From NCBI GenBank assembly GCA_027371625.1, contig DAHXMQ010000209.1, forward strand, positions 1 to 6,667: a stretch of 6,667 nucleotides of DNA, given 5' to 3'. Shown piece by piece: positions 1 through 6,063 of the stretch (the stretch's first letter is position 1; each line of letters begins with the position of its first letter). The notes beneath the pieces are model-generated. The model saw only the letters and a program-made list of their open reading frames with translations, was not told where the DNA came from and did no database searches. Origin of the DNA: Candidatus Methanoperedentaceae archaeon (GTDB taxonomy: Archaea; Halobacteriota; Methanosarcinia; Methanosarcinales; Methanoperedenaceae). A program made the position numbers and the translations under genes.

Positions 1-51
1 GAGACAGAGCGCAAGATGGCTGCGATGATAAAGGCGATTGGAGGGATATGA
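1..51 (+). CDS. trpE: Anthranilate synthase component I, C-terminal end only (partial)
   Basis: Only the last 16 codons are in the window, read in frame 1 to the TGA at 49-51. The encoded tail (ETERKMAAMIKAIGGI) resembles the C-terminal helix of TrpE-type chorismate-binding enzymes, which often ends in a Lys/Met/Ala-rich stretch such as K-x-x-A-M-x-x-A-I. The stop codon overlaps the ATG of the next gene in the classic ATGA arrangement (TGA 49-51, ATG 48-50), which implies translational coupling. TrpE turns chorismate into anthranilate using ammonia delivered by TrpG, so the neighbour is exactly what is expected. The call rests mainly on that neighbour and on the short tail. A para-aminobenzoate synthase component I (PabB) next to a PabA-type amidotransferase is the alternative. 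Confidence 0.72.
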   Translation, partial: ETERKMAAMIKAIGGI

Positions 52-623
52 AGGTATTATTCATCAACAACAAGGACTCCTTTGTATGGAACCTTGTGGA
101 TTATGTTTCAATATTCGAGCCTGATACTGTCGTGGCTCCGAATACCATTTCGCTCGACGAGGTAAAGGAACTTGCTCCCGATGCCATAGTGATATCACCG
201 GGTCCCGGGCATCCAGCGAACCCGAAGGATATTGGAAGCTGCCTTGAGATCATCAGGGCATCGGATGTCCCGCTACTTGGTGTTTGCCTCGGTCATCAGG
301 CAATAGGGGTAGCTTTCGGAGGCGAGGTGAGCCATTCGACCTCCGGACCGCTGCACGGCAAGACCTCAATGATATACCACAGCGATGACAGCATCTTCGA
401 CGGCATCCCGAATCCTGTTGTGGGAGGGCGCTACCATTCGCTTGCGATAACGAGGCTTCCGGATGAGCTTGAGGTGATTGCAAAGATCGATGACGGCATA
501 ATCATGGGGGTAAAGCATAAGCAGAGACCGATATTCGGATTACAGTTCCATCCTGAGTCGGTGCTGACGCCGCATGGGCTGAGGATAATCGAGAATTTTC
601 TGGGGATAGCGCGGAGAAGTTAA
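48..623 (+). CDS. trpG: Anthranilate synthase component II (glutamine amidotransferase)
   Basis: This is a complete 191-residue class I glutamine amidotransferase, the usual length for stand-alone TrpG. It hydrolyses glutamine and passes ammonia to TrpE for anthranilate synthesis, the first step of tryptophan biosynthesis in the cytoplasm. Visible motifs are an N-terminal NNKDSFVWNLV strand-helix (residues 7-17), the oxyanion loop SPGPGHP (50-56), the nucleophile elbow GVCLGHQ with Cys80, HGK (103-105), GRYHSL (127-132) and FHPES with His168 and Glu170, so the Cys-His-Glu triad is intact. The ATG overlaps the trpE stop. A GGAGG lies at 40-44 inside the trpE coding end, only 3 nt before the ATG, so coupling probably matters as much as the site itself. 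No further trp gene follows: the operon ends here and meets a convergent unit. TrpG and PabA are hard to separate by sequence, and a dual role in folate synthesis is possible. Confidence 0.93.
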   Translation: MKVLFINNKDSFVWNLVDYVSIFEPDTVVAPNTISLDEVKELAPDAIVISPGPGHPANPKDIGSCLEIIRASDVPLLGVCLGHQAIGVAFGGEVSHSTSGPLHGKTSMIYHSDDSIFDGIPNPVVGGRYHSLAITRLPDELEVIAKIDDGIIMGVKHKQRPIFGLQFHPESVLTPHGLRIIENFLGIARRS

Positions 624-665
624 ATAAAGAAAAAGATGCAAGTGAGGCAATAAAATTATTCATGT

Positions 666-720
666 AAAAAAATATGAGCAAAAATAGAAGCTCCATATAA
701 AGCCTGCAAGCGCGCTGCAG
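666..720 (-). terminator. Probable terminator of the aldehyde dehydrogenase-aminotransferase unit
   Basis: Reading the minus strand past the aminotransferase stop (748-750), there is a short hairpin with arms CTGCA (704-708) and TGCAG (716-720) around a 7-nt GC-rich loop. It is followed by T5 (684-680) and T7 (672-666) tracts. Archaeal termination relies chiefly on such T-rich stretches. The stem is only 5 bp and weak, so the T tracts are the stronger argument. The plus strand has no comparable T run after trpG, so a bidirectional terminator is not supported. Confidence 0.4.
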
Positions 721-747
721 CGTCTCAAATAGTAACAGCCCACAAAC

Positions 748-2025
748 TTAACCTGCTTTGAGTGCATTCTCGAATATCTCAAGTCCTCTATCAATCTCAT
801 TCCTTTTTATAATCAGAGGCGGCACGAACCTTATAACTGAATCCCCGGCAGGAAGCAGAATAAGTCCTCCTTCAAGCGCTTTTTTGACTATCGTTTCACG
901 CTCCTCTACAGCAGGGTCTTTATTTGCTTTCACAAGTTCCACGCCTATCATCAATCCTATACCTCTCACATCCCCGATTATGGGATATTTCTCTTTGAGT
1001 TCATTCAGGCGCCCCATAAGGTAATTCCCCTTCTCAACTGCCTTTTCACCGAGTTTTTTGTCCTCCATGAACTCAAGCGTTGCCAGCCCTCCTGCTGCCG
1101 CAAGAAGATTGCCGCCGAAGGTATTGGCATGGGCTCCTGGGGGCCAGCTCATTATTTCGCTGCTTGAAAGCGTGGCTCCAAGAGGTATTCCCCCGCCTAT
1201 CGATTTTGACATGCACACGACATCCGCCCTGACATCGAAGTTCTCCATTGCCATGAATTTGCCTGTGCGGAAACCACCACTTTGGACTTCATCTGCAATC
1301 AAAAGCAAATCGTTCTCATCGCATATCCGTCTGACCTCCTTATGGAACTCTGGCGGCGGGACGATGAACCCACCTTCCCCTTGTATAGGCTCGACTACGA
1401 TAGCGGCTGTATCCTTTGGTGAAAGTTCCCTTTTGAAAATAGTGCGTTCTATTTCCTGCGCGCACGAAATACCGCATTGGGGGTATTCGAGGTTAAGAGG
1501 GCAGCGGTAGCAGTATGCGTAGTGCGAATGCACAACCCGAAGCGAAGGGAAATGCTCCTTGTGCTTGATCTTTGAACTCGTGAGGGAGAGCGCGCCGAGC
1601 GTCCTGCCGTGGAAAGCGCGGTAGAATGCAATCATGCCGCATCTTTTCGTGTACCAGAACGCAAGCTTTTGAGCAGCCTCAACCGATTCCGCCCCCGAAT
1701 TTGAAAGGAATACCTTCTCGTACCCTGTCATCTGCGAAAGTTTCTCTGATAGCTTTACAGGAATTTCAGAATAAAAATCCGAGAATCCGCAGTGCACCAT
1801 TTTTTCCATCTGGGTGCAGACCGCTTCCTTCACCTTCTTACAATTATATCCGATGTTCATCACAGCCACGCTTGCCGCAAAATCGACGTAGGCATTGCCG
1901 TCGATATCGAATATGGTTGAGCCTTCGGCGTGGTCAACCACGAATTCATAAGGACGGGTAAGCGATGGGGATACCACCTTTTTATCGCGTTCTATGATTT
2001 CTTTTGATTTCTGGCTTGTTTTCAT
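748..2025 (-). CDS. Class III (omega) PLP-dependent aminotransferase, GabT/ornithine-aminotransferase type
   Basis: The 425-residue length and motif order fit fold-type I, class III aminotransferases. These include SNSGAESVEAA (108-118, phosphate loop), FHGRT (138-142), EPIQGEGG (212-219), the PLP-ring aspartate in DEVQSG (Asp245), the Schiff-base lysine in CMSKSIGGG (Lys274), TFGGN (302-306) and IRFVPPL (398-404). Family members move an amino group from the terminal carbon of GABA, ornithine, lysine or N-acetylornithine to 2-oxoglutarate, giving a semialdehyde. Some archaeal relatives are instead amino-acid racemases, so substrate and even reaction are not settled. An insert at 172-188 carries four cysteines (CxxC-x8-CxxxC), a pattern I associate with archaeal members. 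The start is well supported: a perfect AGGAGG lies 7 nt upstream. The gene sits 11 bp behind an aldehyde dehydrogenase that would oxidise the semialdehyde product, which argues for a catabolic omega-transaminase over ArgD. No arginine-biosynthesis gene is nearby. Confidence 0.88.
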   Translation of the reverse strand: MKTSQKSKEIIERDKKVVSPSLTRPYEFVVDHAEGSTIFDIDGNAYVDFAASVAVMNIGYNCKKVKEAVCTQMEKMVHCGFSDFYSEIPVKLSEKLSQMTGYEKVFLSNSGAESVEAAQKLAFWYTKRCGMIAFYRAFHGRTLGALSLTSSKIKHKEHFPSLRVVHSHYAYCYRCPLNLEYPQCGISCAQEIERTIFKRELSPKDTAAIVVEPIQGEGGFIVPPPEFHKEVRRICDENDLLLIADEVQSGGFRTGKFMAMENFDVRADVVCMSKSIGGGIPLGATLSSSEIMSWPPGAHANTFGGNLLAAAGGLATLEFMEDKKLGEKAVEKGNYLMGRLNELKEKYPIIGDVRGIGLMIGVELVKANKDPAVEERETIVKKALEGGLILLPAGDSVIRFVPPLIIKRNEIDRGLEIFENALKAG

Positions 2026-2032
2026 AATAATT

Positions 2033-2038
2033 CCTCCT
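2033..2038 (-). promoter_or_regulatory. Shine-Dalgarno site of the aminotransferase, overlapping the upstream stop codon
   Basis: The minus strand reads AGGAGG here, 7 nt before the ATG at 2025-2023. It shares two bases with the TAG stop of the aldehyde dehydrogenase (2037-2039). Ribosomes finishing the first gene would therefore stop on the initiation site of the second, an arrangement that keeps the two enzymes in step. It also fixes the aminotransferase start. Confidence 0.85.
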
Positions 2039-3518
2039 ATTCTATATCTATCTGCGCTCTCTGGAGTTTTCCGCTGTAATCGATATAAACAGTTTTTATT
2101 TCCGTGAATTCCTCTATCGCCGTTGTCCCGGCTTCGCGCGTTCCGTTCCCTGTGGATTTCACCCCTCCAAAAGGAAGGTGGATCTCTGCGCCTATGGTGC
2201 TTGCATTTATGTACGTGATGCCTGCTTCTATTTTCTCGATAGCTTTGAAGGCATTTTTTATGTTCTCCGTATATATCGAGGATGAAAGCCCGTACTCCAC
2301 TGAGTTTGCAATCTGTATCGCCTCGTCAAGACTGCCTGCACTCAGCAGCGAAAGGACAGGACCGAATATCTCCTCCCTTGCTATCCTCATCTCAGGGGTA
2401 ACTTCTGTGAATATCGTAGGCTCGAAGAAGTATCCCGGAAGCGGTTTCGCAGTATTCCCCCCAAGAACGAGGTCTGCACATTCGTCTTTTCCTATCTCTA
2501 CATATTTTGCGATTTTTTCAAGCTGCGAGCTGTTGATCACGGGTCCGACATCGGTATTTTCATCCAAGCCGCTCCCGAGCCGAAGCTTCCTTGTCCTCTC
2601 GATGAGCTTCTCCTGAAACAAAGGCATTATTTTTTCATGCACGATAACCCGGCTTGCAGCAGTACATCTCTGTCCAGTGGTTCCGAACGCTCCCCATAGC
2701 ACCCCGTCAAGTGCAAGGTTGAGGTCAGCATCATCCATCACGATAATTGGATTTTTCCCTCCAAGCTCAAGCGATACCTTTTTCATGTCCTTTGCAGCCT
2801 CGCCGAGTATCCACTTGCCCGTGGCAAGAGAACCCGTGAAGGATATGGCGCGGATTTTTTTGTTGTGGACGATTGCGCTTCCCACTGTGCTCCCTTCTCC
2901 CATCACGAGATTCAAAACGCCTTTCGGAAGCCCTGCTTCCGCGAGTATCTTTACAAGCTCGATAACCATAACTGGCGTGTCGCTTGCCGGCTTCAGAACG
3001 AGCGTATTCCCGGAGATTAAAGCAGGCATTGTCTTCCAGGCAGGAATCGCCATTGGGAAATTCCAGGGCGTGATCAGACCAACAACGCCTATGGGTCTTC
3101 GAACCGTCATGGCGAATTTATCAGGAAGCTCGGAGGGCGTGGTCTCGCCGAGAAGCCGCCTTCCCTCGCCTGCAGCGTAATACGCTATATCTATGGCTTC
3201 CTGTACATCACCACGCGATTCCTCCAGTACCTTCCCCATCTCGACTGTCATCAGGCGGGCAAGCTCTTCCTTTCTCTCCTCAAGCATCCTTGCAGCTCGG
3301 AAGAGTATCTTTGCACGCCTTGGCGCCGGCGTGCCGCTCCATGAATCAAAGGCATCCTGTGCGCTGTCTGCTGCTGCTTTAATATCTTCGTCAGAGGCTT
3401 TGTGGATTTTCCCTATTATTTCAAGCGTTGCGGGGTTGAGGTCATCGAATGTCTCGCTCATGCCTGATTCTACCCATTCTCCGTTTATGAAAAGCTTGTA
3501 TTCTCTCAAAATACTCAC
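2037..3518 (-). CDS. NAD(P)-dependent aldehyde dehydrogenase, semialdehyde-oxidising type
   Basis: This is a full-length (493-residue) ALDH-superfamily enzyme that oxidises an aldehyde to a carboxylic acid with NAD(P)+. Catalytic and cofactor residues are all visible: ITPWNF with Asn153, LKPAS with Lys176, FTGS (227-230), LELGG with general base Glu251, GQRCT with nucleophile Cys285, EEIFGP (382-387) and PFGGVK (449-454). Ser179 stands where NAD+-specific ALDHs usually have Glu, as in NADP+-using E. coli GabD, so NADP+ use is inferred. The two arginines that bind succinic semialdehyde in SSADH appear as Trp161 and Gly279, and the second cysteine of GabD (QTCVC) is absent. The GQRC motif with Arg284 is shared with antiquitin-type aminoadipate-semialdehyde dehydrogenases. 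The start is GTG: an in-frame TAA lies three codons upstream, there is no Shine-Dalgarno, and a TATA-like element sits about 28 bp before it. It is the first gene of a pair with the aminotransferase. Confidence 0.9.
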   Translation of the reverse strand: MSILREYKLFINGEWVESGMSETFDDLNPATLEIIGKIHKASDEDIKAAADSAQDAFDSWSGTPAPRRAKILFRAARMLEERKEELARLMTVEMGKVLEESRGDVQEAIDIAYYAAGEGRRLLGETTPSELPDKFAMTVRRPIGVVGLITPWNFPMAIPAWKTMPALISGNTLVLKPASDTPVMVIELVKILAEAGLPKGVLNLVMGEGSTVGSAIVHNKKIRAISFTGSLATGKWILGEAAKDMKKVSLELGGKNPIIVMDDADLNLALDGVLWGAFGTTGQRCTAASRVIVHEKIMPLFQEKLIERTRKLRLGSGLDENTDVGPVINSSQLEKIAKYVEIGKDECADLVLGGNTAKPLPGYFFEPTIFTEVTPEMRIAREEIFGPVLSLLSAGSLDEAIQIANSVEYGLSSSIYTENIKNAFKAIEKIEAGITYINASTIGAEIHLPFGGVKSTGNGTREAGTTAIEEFTEIKTVYIDYSGKLQRAQIDIE

Positions 3519-3541
3519 CCTATATTAAGTTGGAGGCGATG

Positions 3542-3558
3542 CTATTTTAAGGTTTTGC
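3542..3558 (-). promoter_or_regulatory. BRE/TATA promoter of the aldehyde dehydrogenase-aminotransferase operon
   Basis: The minus strand reads GCAAAACC (BRE-like, 3558-3551) followed by TTAAAATAG (TATA-like, 3550-3542). The TATA centre is about 28 bp from the GTG start at 3518, so transcription should begin within a few bases of the start codon, giving a nearly leaderless mRNA. This agrees with the lack of a Shine-Dalgarno site. A similar nonamer on the plus strand (TATATTAAG 3521-3529, TATTTTAAG 3543-3551; 8 of 9 identical, 22 bp apart) could be a second TATA element or a repeated binding site. Confidence 0.5.
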
Positions 3559-3586
3559 GTCTTTTATTATGTCGATTATTTGAGAC

Positions 3587-3600
3587 CGAAGAATTTATCG
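3587..3600 (+). promoter_or_regulatory. BRE/TATA promoter of the radical SAM gene
   Basis: CGAAGA followed by ATTTATCG matches the arrangement of the flavodoxin promoter at the right end (CGAAAT then CTTTATTGA; 10 of 15 positions agree). The distance from the first C to the ATG at 3623 is 36 bp, against 37 bp in the flavodoxin gene. That spacing fits a leaderless start at the second ATG (3623) better than at the first (3614). A TTTTATTAT at 3562-3570 is a competing TATA candidate and would give a leader of about 20 nt. Confidence 0.42.
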
Positions 3601-3613
3601 TTGATTCTAAAAA

Positions 3614-5050
3614 ATGAGTGTTATGAGCAAAACAGATAAGAGCGGCATAATCTTGTTCAACCCGATGCCTGTGAAGCATCCTGTCGCAATTCCGAATAAG
3701 AAAACCACATCCCTTGAGGTTCCTCTTGTCAATGTTCCGCTCTCGCTTCTTGCCCTGGCAAGGATGGTTAAGGATGATTTTGATGTGAAGATTATCAATG
3801 CAGCAGTGGATAGCGATTATAAAGAGCAGATTCTCATTGCCTGCGAAAACGCGCTCTGCCTTGCGGTCAGCAGCATGACATGCTACCAGATCATGGATGG
3901 CATAGACGTATGCGCCGCAGTCAAGGAACACTATCCGGATATGCCCATCGTCTGGGGAGGGTATCATCCGTCCACGGAACCCATACAGACACTTAAAAAC
4001 CATTATATTGATATCGTTATCAGAGGACAGGGCGAGCTTACTTTTAAGGATACTGTGGAAAGACTTCGCAATAATGAGCCCCTTGAAGGAATTCCATGCG
4101 TGTCGTACAAGGAAAGCGGGCGCATAATAAGCAACCCTGACAGGAAATTTGAAAATATCAATACTTTTCCTCCTCTTCCTTATGAGATAATCGACGTGGA
4201 GCGGCACGTCAAAGGTTATCAGTTCGGTAAACGCTGCCTCGACTATTACACAAGCCAGGGTTGCGCCTCAGGCTGCTATTTCTGCTCTGAACCTGTCTTT
4301 TGCGGCAGGCGCTGGTCAGGACTTGCACCCGAAACCGTAGTCTCTGAGCTCGAACATCTCTCGAAGACCTACAATATCGATACATTCATGATCCGTGATA
4401 GCGATTTTTTCCTGAATATAAATCGTGTGAAAGAGCTATGCGAGCTTTTGATTGAGAAAGACCTCTGCTTTCGCCTCACCAGTGTCAACGGCAGGATGGA
4501 GCAGCTTTCGCGTGTGGATGATAATATCCTGGCGCTTTCGCGCAAAGCTGGCGTTTATGAAGTATTCATAGGCTTTGAAAGTGGGTATCAGGATGCACTG
4601 GATGCAATGAACAAAGGAGCTAAAGTAAGCCAGATTAAAATGTGCACCGATAAGTGCATAAAGCATGATATCGATCTTCGCGGCTCATTCATGGTCGGTG
4701 TACCGGGTGTGGATACAGAGGAAGAGGTAAGAAGTACACTTGAGGAAATCCACAAGATAATATGTGCATACGGAGAGATTGAACGGCTGGAGCATCTGGA
4801 TATACTGCTGTCGTTTTTTACACCATACCCGAACACGCCGCTCTATGAGACCTCGCTTAAAAACGGGCTGATGCCGCTCAATACGCTTGAAGAGTGGGGC
4901 GACTTTGACCAGTTCGACTTCAAGGCTCCCTGGTTCCCACCGGATTATTTTGAGTTGGTAAGGAAATTCAGGGCTGGCATGCCGTGGAATTCAGGATGTG
5001 GGTTTGAGGAGTGGTGTGAGTTTTATGAAAAAGTTTTGGATATGATGTAA
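3614..5050 (+). CDS. Radical SAM protein with N-terminal B12-binding-type domain, function unknown
   Basis: This is a 478-residue protein with the layout of class B (cobalamin-type) radical SAM enzymes. Residues 11-140 look like a Rossmann-like B12-binding domain (FNPMPVKHP near 15-23, VWGGYHPSTEP 113-123, RGQGE 137-141). I see no DxHxxG histidine-on motif, so cobalamin binding, if present, would be of the base-off/His-off kind common in this class. The radical SAM core starts at 211, with the cluster motif CASGCYFC (Cys217, Cys221, Cys224), then RDSDFF (261-266) and a glycine-rich IGFESG (319-324). Seventeen cysteines are present, including a C-terminal CGFEEWC pair (462, 468), which could hold extra metal or be redox active. 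Relatives methylate unactivated carbons or remodel tetrapyrroles and lipids; the substrate here cannot be named. A second ATG at 3623 (475 residues) may be the true start, because a BRE/TATA element sits at leaderless distance from it; no Shine-Dalgarno precedes either. It is transcribed alone, divergent from the dehydrogenase operon and convergent with the hydrolase. Confidence 0.87.
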   Translation: MSVMSKTDKSGIILFNPMPVKHPVAIPNKKTTSLEVPLVNVPLSLLALARMVKDDFDVKIINAAVDSDYKEQILIACENALCLAVSSMTCYQIMDGIDVCAAVKEHYPDMPIVWGGYHPSTEPIQTLKNHYIDIVIRGQGELTFKDTVERLRNNEPLEGIPCVSYKESGRIISNPDRKFENINTFPPLPYEIIDVERHVKGYQFGKRCLDYYTSQGCASGCYFCSEPVFCGRRWSGLAPETVVSELEHLSKTYNIDTFMIRDSDFFLNINRVKELCELLIEKDLCFRLTSVNGRMEQLSRVDDNILALSRKAGVYEVFIGFESGYQDALDAMNKGAKVSQIKMCTDKCIKHDIDLRGSFMVGVPGVDTEEEVRSTLEEIHKIICAYGEIERLEHLDILLSFFTPYPNTPLYETSLKNGLMPLNTLEEWGDFDQFDFKAPWFPPDYFELVRKFRAGMPWNSGCGFEEWCEFYEKVLDMM

Positions 5051-5064
5051 AAGTGTAAATAAAA

Positions 5065-6036
5065 TTATCCAAACATCTGCTTTATTTCGTTCTCAAGAGG
5101 AACCCTCATGCCTTCGCTGAACCCGTGAGTCCCTGTTGTTACTTCATAGAACTGCTTCGGCTCACTTGCTTTATCAAAGGTTTTCTTTGCCATGTCTATA
5201 GGGATAATAGTATCATTCACTGAGTGCATCATAACAAGTTTGCGCGGCGGTAGAAGCCCAAGATACGTATCAGGGTCTATGGAACGGTAAAACCTGATTT
5301 TAGTTTCATCAGTTATATGAGCAATAGCAAGCTGCGACTCCATGTCATAACCGCTTGTGCTGATGCCGATAACGCCCCTGATTTCGGGGTCAATCGCTGC
5401 CGCAATGATGGCAAACCTCCCTCCATTGCTCTCTCCCACAATAGCAATCCTTGTTGCATCAATCCTCGGATCCTGCCTCAGCACATCCACAGAGCGCAGG
5501 GCATCGAACACCATCTTATGTTCTATCGGCTCTTTTCCCTCCGTGAACAGCTCATAATCGTATTGCGGATCCACGCCTCCGAGGTTTCGCTGCTCGATTC
5601 CGAGGCTCGCAATGCCCATGTTTGAGAATATCTCTGCAAGACCCTGCGTTCCTTCCATGGGGACAGTGGCGCCAGGAAGAATAACAACGGCAGGTACCTT
5701 TTTATCTGATAAAGGGATGCGGAGTAGTCCTTCCACGGTGTAGTCCTTGCTCTGGAAAGAAATTGTTTCAAGGGTATAGTTGCTTCCATTTGTGATATTA
5801 AGCACTTGAACATCGACTTTTCCTCGGTTTTCAGGGTAGGAAAGAACTCCGTCCTTGCTCACAGTCCATGTATCGCTTCCCTGAGCACTCGTGGGTTGCG
5901 TTGAAGTCGCGAAGAAATAAACGATAGCAAGAAGTAAAACGGCACTAATTATTGCAACAAGAAATTTTAAATTTACGCCAGATTTTTTCTCAGTTGCTTG
6001 CGATGTTGTTTTCTGCCGGCGCTTTTTTTTGTTCAT
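5065..6036 (-). CDS. Membrane-anchored extracytoplasmic alpha/beta hydrolase (dienelactone-hydrolase/peptidase-like)
   Basis: The 323-residue protein has a strongly basic N-terminus (KKKRR, 3-7), one hydrophobic segment at about 25-43, then a soluble domain. By the positive-inside rule the domain faces outward. The hydrolase core runs from about 90 to the end: an oxyanion strand VVILPGA (117-123), nucleophile elbow GESNGG with Ser203, acid in HSVNDT (Asp275) and base in GTHGFS (His304). The triad is intact and correctly ordered, so it should be an active esterase, lipase or peptidase; the substrate is unknown. Three N-glycosylation sequons lie back to back at 80-88 (NIT, NGS, NYT), in the linker between membrane segment and enzyme, which fits an archaeal surface protein. 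It lies 27 bp downstream of the flavodoxin-like gene on the same strand, so co-transcription is likely. No Shine-Dalgarno precedes its ATG. An A8 run covers codons 3-5. It faces the radical SAM gene tail to tail across 14 bp. Confidence 0.85.
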   Translation of the reverse strand: MNKKKRRQKTTSQATEKKSGVNLKFLVAIISAVLLLAIVYFFATSTQPTSAQGSDTWTVSKDGVLSYPENRGKVDVQVLNITNGSNYTLETISFQSKDYTVEGLLRIPLSDKKVPAVVILPGATVPMEGTQGLAEIFSNMGIASLGIEQRNLGGVDPQYDYELFTEGKEPIEHKMVFDALRSVDVLRQDPRIDATRIAIVGESNGGRFAIIAAAIDPEIRGVIGISTSGYDMESQLAIAHITDETKIRFYRSIDPDTYLGLLPPRKLVMMHSVNDTIIPIDMAKKTFDKASEPKQFYEVTTGTHGFSEGMRVPLENEIKQMFG

Positions 6037-6063
6037 TTTTATAGCAAATCTGCGTTCATCCGT

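Noticed and set aside
704..720. Hairpin after trpG considered as a terminator for the tryptophan operon
   Set aside because: On the plus strand no T tract follows the hairpin; the T tracts are only on the minus strand, so it was assigned to the convergent unit.
1058..1510. Plus-strand open frame of 150 codons opposite the aminotransferase
   Set aside because: It is Ser/Pro-rich with no recognisable motif and antisense to the PLP-binding core of a clear gene: a shadow frame.
748..2025. Annotation of the aminotransferase as ArgD (acetylornithine aminotransferase)
   Set aside because: It is longer than typical ArgD (about 400 residues), has the four-cysteine insert, and is coupled to an aldehyde dehydrogenase rather than to arginine genes.
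2104..3180. Two plus-strand open frames (170 and 167 codons) opposite the aldehyde dehydrogenase
   Set aside because: They are low-complexity Ser/Pro/Phe-rich translations with no motif and fully antisense to a complete ALDH with all catalytic residues.
3532..3550. GGAGG followed by ATG on the plus strand (ATG 3539-3541), suggesting a leader peptide before the radical SAM gene
   Set aside because: The frame is only three codons (Met-Leu-Phe-stop) and lies upstream of the predicted radical SAM transcription start, so it would probably not be in the mRNA.
3542..4207. Long open frame (221 codons) on the minus strand opposite the start of the radical SAM gene, running into the divergent promoter region
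   Set aside because: Its translation shows no family motif, and it lies antisense to a gene with an intact B12-type domain. It is explained as a shadow frame of that coding sequence.
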